Source: Coriobacteriales bacterium
Lineage (GTDB): Bacteria > Actinomycetota > Coriobacteriia > Coriobacteriales > UMGS124
Reading direction: 5' to 3'
Length of the DNA: 38,907 nucleotides
NCBI GenBank assembly: GCA_017515595.1
Contig: JAFWFL010000028.1
Coordinates: forward strand, 1 to 38,907
Part shown: positions 24,546 through 34,244 of the stretch, in pieces
Position numbering within the stretch: position 1 is the stretch's first letter
Layout: every line of letters begins with the position of its first letter
The notes under the pieces: generated by a model
Database searches by the model: none
What the model saw: the letters and a program-made list of their open reading frames with translations, nothing else
What the model was told of the DNA's origin: nothing
Position numbers and translations under genes: made by a program

Positions 24546-25973
24546 ATGAAAGTCATAAAAAGAATGTTAGCTATAGTCGCTGCATTGGTAATGATGCTGG
24601 CTATAGCAATTCCGGCAATGGCAGTTGACAGCAGCCAAGGTGGAAGTGCATCCATTACCATCACGCTTCCGACTACTGAGGTAGCTCCGACAACTACAAC
24701 AACTTACAAAATCTATAAGGTGTTTGATGCCACTAGTAATGGTTCTGATGCTATCGCTTATAGACTGGTTGAAGGAAAGACCGCAGCACCTGCTGGGTTT
24801 ACCGTTGATGCGGTAGGAAATGTTACATATTCCGGAACATCTACGACTGGTGAGTTAACGGATGCAGATATTGCTGCAATTGCTGGATACGTGACAAATA
24901 GTGACCTGGTGTATACAGCTGAAGTTGCTGCCGGAACTGCCTCAGTTACAATTGAAAACTTGCAATATGGTTATTACTACATCACTACTACAACTGGTAC
25001 TGCTGTAACAATTGATAGTACAAATCCTGACGCAACTGTTAATGATAAGAACGTGATTCCTCCTGTTGTAAAATCTGCAGGAACACAGTATGATGCAGCA
25101 TCTCTTAAGGCAATCGCTGCAGTTGGAACTTCGCAGCCGTTCACAGCAGTTATTACAAAGACACATGGTGCAACCAATCTGGTATTTACCGATACCATGA
25201 CCGATATGTCTTATAATGGCGATGTCGAAATTACTGTATCTGCCGGTACTGCTCCTACCGCTGCGCAGGCTGTAGTGACTACCACAGCAACAGGATTCAC
25301 CGTAGCATTTGATAATAACTACATTGCGGGTCTCGCAGATGGAACAACGATTACATTAAAATATTCAGGAACGATTTTGTCAGATGCCCTTTCAGTTAAT
25401 CCTGCAAAAAACAAAGCAACCCTTACATCTGGTGAAGGCAATACATCTACAAGTGAAGAAGTAGAAGTATATAATGCTAAGTTTACTGTAACAAAACAAG
25501 ATGATAAGCAGAAACCTCTGGCAGGCGCTGGGTTCGTTATCAAAAACTCTGAGGGTAAATATTACAAACTGAATGCAGCAACCAGCACGGATCCAGCTTC
25601 CATTACATGGTATGAACTTCCTTCAGGAACTAAACTCGCTGATGCTATTACTGCTGGCAACATCACAGAGCACACCTCTGATTCTACAGGCGCAGTTGCA
25701 GCATTCACTGGTCTTGCAGATGGCACCTATACTCTGGTTGAATCCACTACTCCTGCCGGTTACAACACTGCTGCGGATTACGAATTTACGATTGCTGGAA
25801 ATGATTACACTACAACGAATCTCGAGCAGAGCACTACGGTTGTAAATAATACCGGTCAAGAGCTTCCTTCCACCGGTGGCATTGGTACCACGATCTTCTA
25901 CGTAATCGGCGCGATCCTTGTCATCGGAGCAGGCGTTGTCCTCGTAACCCGTCGCAGAATGAATGTTCAGTAA
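24546..25973 (+). CDS. Major pilin, LPXTG-anchored, fimbrial isopeptide type
   Basis: The 475-residue precursor has a Sec signal (cleavage near AMA, residue 26) and a Thr-rich N domain. A D2-type isopeptide domain follows (about 170-310): VNDKNVIPPVVK at its start carries a candidate pilin or isopeptide lysine, and NPAKNKATL a candidate Asn. A Cna-B/SpaA-like D3 domain starts KFTVTKQDDKQKPLAGAGF and has an E-box, YTLVESTTPAGY. The sorting signal LPSTG (440-444), hydrophobic helix and RRR tail complete it. It should be polymerised by the class C sortase downstream. The ribosome site is AGAAAGGAATGG. A terminator immediately follows, so it may be made in excess over the sortases. Confidence 0.9.
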   Translation: MKVIKRMLAIVAALVMMLAIAIPAMAVDSSQGGSASITITLPTTEVAPTTTTTYKIYKVFDATSNGSDAIAYRLVEGKTAAPAGFTVDAVGNVTYSGTSTTGELTDADIAAIAGYVTNSDLVYTAEVAAGTASVTIENLQYGYYYITTTTGTAVTIDSTNPDATVNDKNVIPPVVKSAGTQYDAASLKAIAAVGTSQPFTAVITKTHGATNLVFTDTMTDMSYNGDVEITVSAGTAPTAAQAVVTTTATGFTVAFDNNYIAGLADGTTITLKYSGTILSDALSVNPAKNKATLTSGEGNTSTSEEVEVYNAKFTVTKQDDKQKPLAGAGFVIKNSEGKYYKLNAATSTDPASITWYELPSGTKLADAITAGNITEHTSDSTGAVAAFTGLADGTYTLVESTTPAGYNTAADYEFTIAGNDYTTTNLEQSTTVVNNTGQELPSTGGIGTTIFYVIGAILVIGAGVVLVTRRRMNVQ

Positions 25974-26309
25974 TCACAGCTGTGATTGAAAATTTAATCA
26001 GCAATTAATCTAAAAGAGCTGGTCTTTTTGAAGGCCAGCTCTTTTATAGTAGGTAATTAGTATTGACTAACAACGACAATAAAAGTAACAGTTAATAAAT
26101 CTATATTTATCTTGAGAATCCCCCTCTGTAAAGCGTTGTATCTAGTCAGAGTTGTAGAGATGTGCAAATCTTACGTTCTCATAAAAATCACCAAGACAAG
26201 TGTTAGATTCCTGGTGTATAAGGTTTAAAATAAATTAGTTCTATAAGTGTTAAGGTAATCTTAAATGCTTTTATGCATCGTGTTTTGGTAAATAGGTCTA
26301 GGAGAACGT
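25974..26309. other. 336-bp spacer between major pilin and sortase
   Basis: It contains the pilin terminator (26011-26046) and then about 260 AT-rich bases with no gene. A separate promoter for the sortase/minor-pilin unit is expected here, but I cannot pick one with confidence. Confidence 0.5.
26011..26046. terminator. Terminator after the major pilin
   Basis: TAAAAGAGCTGG (26011-26022) and CCAGCTCTTTTA (26035-26046) form a perfect 12-bp stem with A- and T-rich ends. It probably limits transcription into the sortase genes. Confidence 0.8.
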
Positions 26310-27134
26310 TTGAAGCGGCATTCGTCTACCATAGGGCTGGTATTGATCTTTTTATTTGGATTAATCCTGCTGTTATATCCCTCGTTCAGTGATTGGTGGA
26401 ACCAATTTCATCAATCCCGTGCGGTAGTGAGTTATGCAGAGACAGTTGCCACCATTGATAACCCGGCTTACGAACGTATGTATACAGAAGCTGTGGAATA
26501 TAATGAAAGGCTTAAAGAATCCGAAATTCACTGGATACTGACCCCAGAAGAAATGGATGAGTACAACAACACGTTGTGCGTTACCGAATCGGGAATTATG
26601 TCTTATATTGAGATCCCTGCTATTAACGTTATGTTGCCGGTATATCACGGAACTGAGGGTACAATTTTACAAGTTGCGATTGGACATCTCGCGGGGACAA
26701 GTCTTCCGGTTGGAGGAGAAAGTACCCATTGCGTTCTTTCGGGTCACCGGGGACTTCCAAGTGCAAGATTGTTCACGGATCTTGATAAACTTGTTAAAGG
26801 TGATATATTTTTTATTAGAATACTTGATGAAGTGTTGACATATGAAGTCGATCAAATTAGGATAGTAGAACCAACAGATCTGAGCGATATTGTGATCGTT
26901 GAAGGTCAGGATTATTGCACGTTGGTTACCTGCACACCGTATGGTATTAACACGCACAGATTGTTAGTACGCGGTCATCGTGTCGAGACGGTTACAAATG
27001 CAACGGTGCGTGTAGTAGCAGACGCATTGCAGGTGGGAACTGCGATAGTTGCTCTCTTTATCGCAATTCCGATTCTTTTGGTGTTGATGATTATTGTGTT
27101 GTTGACTTCGGGAAGAAGTAAAAAGCGCGCGTAG
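26310..27134 (+). CDS. srtC: Class C (pilus-polymerising) sortase
   Basis: The 274-residue transpeptidase has an N-terminal membrane segment (about 8-25), a pre-catalytic lid region with DNPAYERMY, and the triad His146 (SGHRGLP), Cys208 (TLVTCTPYG) and Arg217 (HRLLVRGHR). A C-terminal hydrophobic helix and basic tail are typical of class C. It cleaves LPXTG pilins and links them through a pilin lysine. The start codon is TTG at 26310 with a clear TAGGAGAACG ribosome site. It precedes the minor pilin by 11 bases. Confidence 0.9.
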   Translation: MKRHSSTIGLVLIFLFGLILLLYPSFSDWWNQFHQSRAVVSYAETVATIDNPAYERMYTEAVEYNERLKESEIHWILTPEEMDEYNNTLCVTESGIMSYIEIPAINVMLPVYHGTEGTILQVAIGHLAGTSLPVGGESTHCVLSGHRGLPSARLFTDLDKLVKGDIFFIRILDEVLTYEVDQIRIVEPTDLSDIVIVEGQDYCTLVTCTPYGINTHRLLVRGHRVETVTNATVRVVADALQVGTAIVALFIAIPILLVLMIIVLLTSGRSKKRA

Positions 27135-27145
27135 AGTAGGCTGCC

Positions 27146-27835
27146 ATGGAACGTATACGTAGGTTAGTTATTGGAATAATCATCATGGCTATTATGACGA
27201 TAGCATGCTGCTCATCTGCATTTGCAAGTGAGCATGCGAATCATGTGCCAGATTATTCAAGATTAGGATCAGTGTCTGTACAGATTCTCACATCCGATGG
27301 CACACAGGTACCTGGCGGTGAGCTGACGGCTTATTTTGTCGCCCAGGCAGAAGACCATGACGGCAATGCCGAACTTGTATTTACGTCAGAATTCGCAGCA
27401 TGCGGTCTTGATCTCTCTGTAATTAGTTCAGAGAAGCCCGGTGCTCCCGAGCTCGCAAAGAGTCTTGCCGATTATGCTACTTCCAATGGTCTGACCGGTA
27501 CGGTAGTAACAATAGACAATTCGGGAAAAGGATTGTTTACCAATCTTAAGCTTGGTCTTTATTTAATTGTGCAGAATAAGCCTGCAGAAGGTTACAACGC
27601 AATTAACCCGTTTGTGATTACCGTTCCTCTTTGGGATGGCAATGAGTATTTGTACGATGTTGATGCAAATCCAAAACCAGAAACAGCTACAAAGATTACA
27701 CCTCCTCCCGATCCTCCCACTCCTCCGGATGTGCCTCAAACAGGTCAGCTTTGGTGGCCGGTGCCTGTTCTTCTGGCTGTAGGTATTGGAATCTTTGCTC
27801 TTGGCGTTGTAATGCGTCGCAGGACTACTAAGTAA
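27146..27835 (+). CDS. Minor/basal pilin with VPQTG sorting signal
   Basis: The 229-residue precursor has a Sec signal (cleavage near AFA) and a beta-rich body. LGLYLIVQNKPAEGY and NPFVITVPLWDGNEYLYDV are typical of SpaA-like pilins, ending in DANPKPE, a pilin-motif-like lysine context. A Pro-rich stretch precedes VPQTGQLWWPVP, a sorting-signal variant with Val for Leu and the WPxP extension common to a subclass of pilus subunits. It is probably a base or ancillary subunit. The stop overlaps the next sortase start (TAATG), so this pair is likely matched as substrate and enzyme. The ribosome site is weak. Confidence 0.85.
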   Translation: MERIRRLVIGIIIMAIMTIACCSSAFASEHANHVPDYSRLGSVSVQILTSDGTQVPGGELTAYFVAQAEDHDGNAELVFTSEFAACGLDLSVISSEKPGAPELAKSLADYATSNGLTGTVVTIDNSGKGLFTNLKLGLYLIVQNKPAEGYNAINPFVITVPLWDGNEYLYDVDANPKPETATKITPPPDPPTPPDVPQTGQLWWPVPVLLAVGIGIFALGVVMRRRTTK

Positions 27836-28446
27836 TGAAGCGAGCTTTTTCCGTTATCTTCATGCTCGTGGGCGTGCTTTGTGTTGTCGCAGCGTTTTGG
27901 CTTGTGAAATATAACCAAGACGAATCAGAAGCTGCCGGTAAAGATTCAGCGCGAGTGTTGGATAGCTTACAAGTAACAATATCTGACAATATAGGAGAGC
28001 CCTCAACGGTCTCTCCTTATGAGGCTTTGTCTGATAATCCGCAAATGTCGGTAGAGTTTATTGAAGGCTATAACTATATAGGCGTGCTGGAGATTCCGTC
28101 AGTCAAGATTCTCTTGCCGGTAATGGATACCTGTGATTATGAGCGTCTAAGTATTGCTCCCTGCAGATTTACCGGTACGTATTATACGAATGATCTTGTT
28201 ATATGCGGACACAACTACTCAACGCACTTTTGGCCGTTACTTGATGTGAACATCGGAGCGGATGTATATCTTACTACAACCGACGGGAACGTTTATAAAT
28301 ACATTGTTGTTAACCGCGAGGATGTGGCACCGACTGCCGTAGATACTATTATAAATAATAATAATGGAGAGTGGGATTTAACCCTATTTACCTGTGACTT
28401 TAGCGGCCAGAACCGTTGCTGTGTACGATGTGTGCTTAAGAAATAG
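27835..28446 (+). CDS. Second sortase, coupled to the minor pilin
   Basis: The 203-residue sortase has an N-terminal membrane anchor and the triad His126 (ICGHNYSTHF), Cys187 (TLFTCDFSG) and Arg194 (QNRCCVRC). It lacks a C-terminal membrane helix, unlike the class C enzyme upstream, and looks closer to class B/D-like sortases. The one-base overlap with the VPQTG pilin suggests it attaches that protein, and with it the pilus, to the wall or to another subunit. The cysteines flanking Arg194 are unusual. A strong terminator follows. Confidence 0.8.
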   Translation: MKRAFSVIFMLVGVLCVVAAFWLVKYNQDESEAAGKDSARVLDSLQVTISDNIGEPSTVSPYEALSDNPQMSVEFIEGYNYIGVLEIPSVKILLPVMDTCDYERLSIAPCRFTGTYYTNDLVICGHNYSTHFWPLLDVNIGADVYLTTTDGNVYKYIVVNREDVAPTAVDTIINNNNGEWDLTLFTCDFSGQNRCCVRCVLKK

Positions 28447-28457
28447 CGTGAGTAGCT

Positions 28458-28492
28458 AAAAGGCCGAGTGTGCAAAACACTCGGCCTTTTTC
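28458..28492. terminator. Bidirectional terminator between pilus locus and peptide transporter
   Basis: AAAAGGCCGAGTGT (28458-28471) and ACACTCGGCCTTTT (28477-28490) form a perfect 14-bp stem with a 5-base loop and T/A-rich flanks on both strands. It lies between convergent operons. Confidence 0.9.
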
Positions 28493-28549
28493 TTAGTACG
28501 AAGTTGTTCTTTGGCTTCCCCTTGAGGGGAAGGCAAAAAATGCTGGAAT

Positions 28550-29593
28550 TTATTGATAGAGGCGGCAGGCACACCAGTGGTTGGGTTTGATTTCTACTAA
28601 GTCCGGTGTGGTGGTGTCGCAACCTTCGATCTTTTTGTAGCAGCGGGCGGCAAAACGGCAGCCCGGGGGTGGGTCAATGGGGCTTGGAACATCGCCTTCG
28701 AGGATAATACGCTTGCGGCGCTGCTTGGGGTCAATTGATGGGATGGCCGAGAACAAAGCCTGTGTGTAGGGGCAGAGAGGATCATGGTAGAGATCGGTTT
28801 TCTCGGCAACCTCCATAAGCTTGCCTACGTACATTACGCCTACGCGGTCAGATACGTGTTTTACCACGTTTAAGCCATGAGCAATAAAGAGATACGTAAG
28901 CCCAAGACGTTCCTTGAGGTCGGCGAGCAGGCTGAGCACCTGTGCCTGGATAGAAACGTCGAGCGCCGAGACCGGCTCGTCACAGACAATGAGCTTGGGC
29001 TCCAGTGCGAGCGCTCGCGCAATGCCTACGCGCTGGCGCTGGCCTCCGCTGAACTCATGCGGATAGCGGTTCTTCATATACGGGGCAAGACCTACGAGCT
29101 CAAGAAGCTCATCCACACGGTCTGAAACCTTGTTGGCCGGCAAGAGTTTGTTGGTCTGAATAGGCTCGGCTACAATCTGTCCAATGGTCATACGGGGGTT
29201 AAGACTCGCATAGGGATCCTGGAAGATGAGCTGAATATCGCAGCAAAGTTTGCGGCGCTCGCTCTCCGAGAGAGCGGTGATGTCACGGCCTTTATAGAAG
29301 ATTTGTCCGCTCGAGGGCGTCAGTAAGCCTACGATCATCTTACCGATGGTAGTCTTGCCGCATCCCGACTCGCCAACAAGGCCAAATGCTTCACCGCGAC
29401 GGATAAAGAACGACACGTCGTCTACAGCGCGCACATATGATGTCGGCTTGCCAAAGAAGTTTGTAGCGGCAACAAAATTCTTTGTGAGATTGCGCACCTC
29501 AAGAAGGGCTTCTCCGGTTGGTACTTCTGCTGTGGGAGATACAGAGCCAAGCTCCTCGGGTTTCTCGGCATTCTTGGTTAAATCGGCTGTCAT
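28550..29593 (-). CDS. oppF: Peptide ABC transporter ATP-binding protein (OppF/DppF-like)
   Basis: The 347-residue ATPase has Walker A GESGCGKT (about 74-81), the signature [14 protein letters not shown], Walker B LIVCDEP, and the C-terminal oligopeptide-transporter extension with [14 protein letters not shown]. It energises di/oligopeptide uptake with the OppD-like partner. The start is ATG 29593 after GGAGG. It overlaps the stop of the preceding gene (ATGA), so translation is coupled. It is the last gene of the transporter operon. Confidence 0.92.
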   Translation of the reverse strand: MTADLTKNAEKPEELGSVSPTAEVPTGEALLEVRNLTKNFVAATNFFGKPTSYVRAVDDVSFFIRRGEAFGLVGESGCGKTTIGKMIVGLLTPSSGQIFYKGRDITALSESERRKLCCDIQLIFQDPYASLNPRMTIGQIVAEPIQTNKLLPANKVSDRVDELLELVGLAPYMKNRYPHEFSGGQRQRVGIARALALEPKLIVCDEPVSALDVSIQAQVLSLLADLKERLGLTYLFIAHGLNVVKHVSDRVGVMYVGKLMEVAEKTDLYHDPLCPYTQALFSAIPSIDPKQRRKRIILEGDVPSPIDPPPGCRFAARCYKKIEGCDTTTPDLVEIKPNHWCACRLYQ

Positions 29594-30570
29594 TGTGCAC
29601 CTCCTTCTGCAAACAGATGACATCTTACACGCCTGCCGGGCTTATTTGGCATATCCATAAGCGCGGGGCATAACTGCGTGCAAATATCCATCTTGCGGTC
29701 GCAGCGGTCTGAGAACGGGCAGCCCGGCGGCATATGGAGCGGGTTGGGTACTGTACCCTCAATTACATAGAGCCGCTCTGATGAGTCATCCTCAATGCGG
29801 GGGATTGACCTCAAAAGGCCAAGCGTATAGGGATGCTGCGGGTCCTCAAAGAGCTCTTCCTTTTTGGCTTCTTCTACAACCTGCCCGCAGTACATAACAA
29901 CTACGCGGTCTGCAACTTCGCTCACAACGCCCAGGTCATGGGTAATGAGGAGTACGGCCATGTTGAACTCGCCACGAAGCTTGTAGATAAGGTCGAGAAT
30001 CTGAGCCTGGATGGTAACGTCAAGCGCTGTAGTAGGCTCATCTGCGATGAGAAGACTCGGGTTGCAGGCGAGTGCCATGGCAATCATCACGCGCTGGCGC
30101 ATGCCGCCGCTCATCTGGTGCGGGTAATCATTTACACGTTCCTCGGGGCTTGGGATACCCACAACACGAAGCATCTCAACAGCCCGCACATGGGCTTCCT
30201 TCTTGCTGAGGTTCGTATGAATGCGAATGGCTTCAACAATCTGGTCTCCCACGCGGTATACGGGGTTCAGGCTCGTCATGGGCTCCTGGAAGATCATCGA
30301 TATCTTGGCGCCTCGCACACCTTCCATCTCGCGCTCGCTCAGTCCCAGCAGGTCGCGGCCTTCAAAAACAATCGATCCGGCCGCTACGTGCCCGGGTTCC
30401 TGCAAAAGACGCATGATAGAAAGTGATGTTACGCTCTTTCCCGAGCCTGATTCTCCTACAATGGCGAGAATTTCTCCGGTATCGATGGTAAATGACACGC
30501 CGTCAACGGCTCGCACAACGCCTTTGCGGGTGGGGAACTCGGTTACGAGGTCTTTTACTTCAAGCAGCAT
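29590..30570 (-). CDS. oppD: Peptide ABC transporter ATP-binding protein (OppD/DppD-like)
   Basis: The 326-residue ATPase has Walker A GESGSGKS (about 39-46), signature [14 protein letters not shown], Walker B LLIADEP, and a C-terminal Opp extension ([14 protein letters not shown]). ATG 30570 is preceded by AGAGGTGA; a much longer open frame upstream is only an overlap with the permease gene. It starts a few bases after the permease stop and its own stop overlaps the OppF start. Confidence 0.92.
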   Translation of the reverse strand: MLLEVKDLVTEFPTRKGVVRAVDGVSFTIDTGEILAIVGESGSGKSVTSLSIMRLLQEPGHVAAGSIVFEGRDLLGLSEREMEGVRGAKISMIFQEPMTSLNPVYRVGDQIVEAIRIHTNLSKKEAHVRAVEMLRVVGIPSPEERVNDYPHQMSGGMRQRVMIAMALACNPSLLIADEPTTALDVTIQAQILDLIYKLRGEFNMAVLLITHDLGVVSEVADRVVVMYCGQVVEEAKKEELFEDPQHPYTLGLLRSIPRIEDDSSERLYVIEGTVPNPLHMPPGCPFSDRCDRKMDICTQLCPALMDMPNKPGRRVRCHLFAEGGAQ

Positions 30571-30574
30571 ACAC

Positions 30575-31492
30575 TCACCTCTTCCGGGCTTTGGGGTCGA
30601 GTGCGTCGCGAATACCGTCTCCCAGCAGGTTAAACGCCAGCACGGTAATGGTAATCGCGAGGCCCGGGAACAGCATTGCATATGGCGCCGAGAATATGTA
30701 GTTTCGCCCGCGTCCGAGCATATCGCCCCATTCTGCCTCGGGTGGCTGTACGCCAAGGCCCAAAAAGCCCAGAGCCGCAGCGTCGAGAATAGCGCTGCTG
30801 ATACCGAGCGTTGCACGTACAATAATTGAGGGCAACACATTGGGCAGAATATGCCTGAAGATAATCCGTAAATTCCCGTCGCCAATTACCCGCGCAGCCG
30901 CTACGTAGTCGTTCGCCTTAACGGCAAGCACCTGGCTGCGCACAATACGCGCATACTCGGGGATCGAGACGAGGCCAATCGCGATGATTGCCTTATCGAT
31001 ACCGCGTCCCAGAGCCGCCATAAACGCAATGGCAAGAAGGATCGAAGGCACCGAGAGCATAATGTCCATGCAGCGCATAATAATGGTGTCAAACTTACCG
31101 CCCTTATAACCGGCAATTGCGCCAAGCGTTACGCCTACCGACAAACTGATTGCAACTGCCGAGAAGCCCACGGTAAGCGAGATGCGGGTACCAATAAGTA
31201 CACGGCTAAACAAGTCACGGCCCTGCTGGTCTGTGCCAAACCAGTGCTCGGCACTTGGCGGTTGGAATGACTGTGGCATATTTTGCTTATAGGGGTTATA
31301 GGGCAATACCTCAGGCCAAATGGTTGTAACGATAGCAATAATGGCAAGGAGGCAAATGACGCCAAGACTTATCATGGCAGGCCTGTTCTGCCTCAGGGCA
31401 TACCACATGTCAGACCAAAGGCTCTCTGATTTCTTGGCTACCTGCTGCTCTTTGTTGTTCGAGGTAATGGTTGCATCTGTAGTGTTGGCCAT
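30575..31492 (-). CDS. oppC: Peptide ABC transporter permease (OppC/DppC-like)
   Basis: The 305-residue inner-membrane permease has the OppC N-terminal segment ([19 protein letters not shown]), a periplasmic-type loop with [16 protein letters not shown], and the ATPase-contact EAA loop ([19 protein letters not shown]). Six hydrophobic segments are visible. The start is taken as ATG 31492 with GAGGGG at correct spacing; an in-frame GTG at 31501 overlaps the OppB stop and is the alternative. Confidence 0.9.
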   Translation of the reverse strand: MANTTDATITSNNKEQQVAKKSESLWSDMWYALRQNRPAMISLGVICLLAIIAIVTTIWPEVLPYNPYKQNMPQSFQPPSAEHWFGTDQQGRDLFSRVLIGTRISLTVGFSAVAISLSVGVTLGAIAGYKGGKFDTIIMRCMDIMLSVPSILLAIAFMAALGRGIDKAIIAIGLVSIPEYARIVRSQVLAVKANDYVAAARVIGDGNLRIIFRHILPNVLPSIIVRATLGISSAILDAAALGFLGLGVQPPEAEWGDMLGRGRNYIFSAPYAMLFPGLAITITVLAFNLLGDGIRDALDPKARKR

Positions 31493-31497
31493 GCGTA

Positions 31498-32514
31498 TCA
31501 CCCCTCTTCCTTTGAGTACTTGATACGTGGGTCAAGCCAGACGTAAATAAGGTCAACTATCAGGTTAATTGTCACAAAGATAACGCCAATCAAAAGCACG
31601 GCGCCTTGCACCACCGGGAAGTCGCTCTTGAGAATACACTCGACTATATATTTGCCGATTCCCGGCCAGGCAAAGACTGTCTCGGTAAGCATAGCGCCAC
31701 CCAAAAGACTGCCGAGTTGCAGGCCAATAACGGTGCTCACGGGCAGCATGGCGTTTCTCAGCGCATGATGCGTTGTAACAACACGTTTGCGGAGGCCTTT
31801 TGCGCGAGCGGTGCGCACGTAGTCCTCGTTCAGGGTGTCGAGCATGCTTGAACGCGTCATGCGGGTGATAATGGCCATAGAGTACATAGACAACGCAGCC
31901 GCAGGCAGTATGATGTGACGCAGAGCGTCAACAAACGCCTTGGTATCACCCTTCGCAAGGGTGTCGATGAGGAACAATCCCGTCCCTCCGCGCGGTTGCA
32001 TGAGAGGGTCAATGCGCCCGCCTGAGGGCAGCACATGGAGGATGCCCGCAAACAGGATGATGAGCAAAACGCCAAGCCAGAAGATGGGCATAGAAACACC
32101 AATAAGAGAGAGCACCATCGACACACCGTCAATTGCTGTGTTTTTGTTCACGGCCGCAAAGACACCAAGCGTGATGCCCACAAGCGACGCAATGGTAATC
32201 GCGACAAGCGCCAGTTCAACGGTTGCCGGGAAACGCGCCATGAGTTCATCAGTTACAGACGCATGGGTATAGTATGATTCTCCGAGGTTACCCTGAAGAG
32301 CTCCCCATAAGAAGTCAATGTACTGCTTCCATATAGGGTCATTGAGCCCATAGGCATCGCGCCATGCGTCCATAGCCTCGCGCGTGGCATGTTCGCCAAG
32401 CACAACCGGCGCAGGGTCTGCCGAGAAGACACGCATGAGCAAAAATACAACAATTGAGAGGCCAATCAAAACGGGAATTGCCTGCAGCAACCGTTTGACA
32501 ACATACTTGAGCAT
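31498..32514 (-). CDS. oppB: Peptide ABC transporter permease (OppB/DppB-like)
   Basis: The 338-residue permease begins MLKYVVKRLLQAIPVLIGLS, the typical OppB/DppB opening. It has YGLNDPIWKQY, six hydrophobic segments and the EAA loop LNEDYVRTARAKGL. It forms the membrane channel with the OppC-like protein. The gene follows the binding-protein gene but is separated from it by a terminator, so it is likely expressed at a lower level. The ribosome site is GGGAGGG before ATG 32514. Confidence 0.92.
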   Translation of the reverse strand: MLKYVVKRLLQAIPVLIGLSIVVFLLMRVFSADPAPVVLGEHATREAMDAWRDAYGLNDPIWKQYIDFLWGALQGNLGESYYTHASVTDELMARFPATVELALVAITIASLVGITLGVFAAVNKNTAIDGVSMVLSLIGVSMPIFWLGVLLIILFAGILHVLPSGGRIDPLMQPRGGTGLFLIDTLAKGDTKAFVDALRHIILPAAALSMYSMAIITRMTRSSMLDTLNEDYVRTARAKGLRKRVVTTHHALRNAMLPVSTVIGLQLGSLLGGAMLTETVFAWPGIGKYIVECILKSDFPVVQGAVLLIGVIFVTINLIVDLIYVWLDPRIKYSKEEG

Positions 32515-32534
32515 CGGCCCTCCCTTCTTTAACT

Positions 32535-32572
32535 AAAAAAGGCGGGGAAGCGCGGCGTGGCGCTCCCCCGCC
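32535..32572 (-). terminator. Intra-operon terminator between binding protein and permeases
   Basis: On the minus strand GGCGGGGGAGCGC pairs with GCGCTTCCCCGCC (arms 32560-32572 and 32541-32553, one mismatch) and is followed by TTTTTT. Partial readthrough here would give more binding protein than membrane components, a common arrangement in ABC importers. Confidence 0.75.
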
Positions 32573-32600
32573 TGTTACATCGTGCTATAAAACCGCGCGA

Positions 32601-34244
32601 TTAGACGGTCTTCACGCAGTTGTACAGGAATGTTACAGCGGTGGGATGGAAGTTGAAGCCGCTGACCTCGGGACGGTAACCAAGCAGGTTGACCGAGTGG
32701 CTGATGGGCAGCCATACCTGGCGCTCTGCTACATACTCTTCGCACTGACGATAAATCTCGTCACGCTCTTCGCCGGCAGGAGTCTGGAGACCCTTGCGGA
32801 TAAGTGCCTTGTAGTCGTCATCGCTAAAGCGGGCAACGTTCATGGAGACGTTGGGATCAGCAAACAGGTTCATGAAGTTGTCGGGGTCGCCGTTGTCGCC
32901 GTTCCAGCCATAGAAGCACATATCATAGGCCTCGGTCTCTACCTTGGTGCGGTAGGTGGTCCAGTCATAAGAATCGATCTTGAGGTCTACGCCAACCTCT
33001 GACAGATAACCCTGGATAGCCTCAGCGAGAGCTTGGCCGCCCTTGCCGTTGTAAGGACGCGGGTTGGTGTAGGTAATGCACTTGAGTTCCTTAATGCCAA
33101 GATCCGCAAGCTCCTTCTTGGCAGCCTCGGGGTCAAACTCGGTCTGCTTGATATCCTTGCAGTAAGGAGCCATCCAGAGCGGCATGACGGAGTTGGCGTA
33201 CTCGGCATACTCGCCATAGAGTGAAGAAACAAGCTCGGGAACATTGATTGCCTTGGCAACGGCCTTACGGGCAGCAACGTCCTTGAAGTTCTCAGATGTG
33301 GTGTTGAATGCCATGTAGTTAATGTTCATACCGGCCATTTGGAAGAGCTTGCAGCCGCCGTCGGTAACGGTGTTAACTACAGCCTCGTCAATGCCGTTGA
33401 TGATGTCGACTTCGCCGTTGGTAAGAGCGGTAACGCGTGGTGCAGCCTCAGCGATGAAGCGGAAGACGATATTCTTGCTCTTGCCGGCCTTCTCGGGATT
33501 CCAGTAATCCTCGTTGCGCTCAAGAATGATGTTGTCAGACTTGGTCCAGCTCACAAACTTGTACTGGCCGGTGCCCACGGGCTTCTCCATAGCGCTGTCA
33601 AAGGCGCTCGGAGCAACAATGGGTGAGGCCATGCACATAGCAACGTTGGCAAGGAAGGCGGTAGAAGCGGCGCGGAGCTTGATGATGAGGGTGGTTGCGT
33701 CGGGAGCCTCAATGGACTCAATACCGTCACCGGTCTCCTCTGAACCCCAGGTAAAGCTTGCATAAGCCATGTCCTCGGTGCGGTTGGGCTCAAGCTGACG
33801 CTCAATGTGGGCCTTGGCGGCCTCGGCGTTAAAGTCAGTGCCGTCATGGAACTTGATGCCTTCCTTTACCTTGAAGGTGTAGGTGAGGCCGTCATCGCTG
33901 ATCTCGGGGATGTCGCAAAGGCCGGGAACAACGTTGCATGACTCGTCGTCATACTGGAGGAGGTTCTCATAAATCTGAACCATAACCTGGGCTGATTCGC
34001 CGTCGTCTACATATGCTGGGTCAAGGCCGCGGGGCTCGGCGCCCTGAGCAAAGGTAATGGTCTCAGCAATAGCGGGCTCTGTTTCAGGCTCGTTTTCTGT
34101 AGGCTGGGTGTCTTCTTTGGGTTCAGGCTCCTTCTTCTCGGGCTCGGTGGTGCAGCCTGCGAGTGCAAAGATTGAAGCTGCGCTGGCAATGCCCATAGCC
34201 TTGATGAAGTTTCTCCTTGAGATTTGAGCCTTGATGCTTTCCAT
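32601..34244 (-). CDS. Peptide ABC transporter substrate-binding lipoprotein (Tat-type signal)
   Basis: The 547-residue family-5 solute-binding protein (OppA/DppA-like) has a twin-arginine signal (SRRNFIK, Arg10-Arg11) and a lipobox LAGC (Cys31), so it is probably a Tat-exported lipoprotein. A Pro/Glu/Thr-rich spacer follows. The conserved start of the fold is TITFAQGAEPRGLDPAYVDD, and the C-terminal part has FYGWNGDNGDPDNFMNLF, typical of peptide binders. It captures peptides for the permease/ATPase genes downstream. The start is ATG 34244 with AGGAGG; the in-frame frame upstream to 34325 has no signal-like sequence. Confidence 0.92.
   Translation of the reverse strand: MESIKAQISRRNFIKAMGIASAASIFALAGCTTEPEKKEPEPKEDTQPTENEPETEPAIAETITFAQGAEPRGLDPAYVDDGESAQVMVQIYENLLQYDDESCNVVPGLCDIPEISDDGLTYTFKVKEGIKFHDGTDFNAEAAKAHIERQLEPNRTEDMAYASFTWGSEETGDGIESIEAPDATTLIIKLRAASTAFLANVAMCMASPIVAPSAFDSAMEKPVGTGQYKFVSWTKSDNIILERNEDYWNPEKAGKSKNIVFRFIAEAAPRVTALTNGEVDIINGIDEAVVNTVTDGGCKLFQMAGMNINYMAFNTTSENFKDVAARKAVAKAINVPELVSSLYGEYAEYANSVMPLWMAPYCKDIKQTEFDPEAAKKELADLGIKELKCITYTNPRPYNGKGGQALAEAIQGYLSEVGVDLKIDSYDWTTYRTKVETEAYDMCFYGWNGDNGDPDNFMNLFADPNVSMNVARFSDDDYKALIRKGLQTPAGEERDEIYRQCEEYVAERQVWLPISHSVNLLGYRPEVSGFNFHPTAVTFLYNCVKTV

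Noticed and set aside
29590-30885. Longer OppD protein starting at 30885
   Set aside because: The extra 105 codons overlap the OppC gene in another frame. The ribosome site and family alignment both place the start at 30570.
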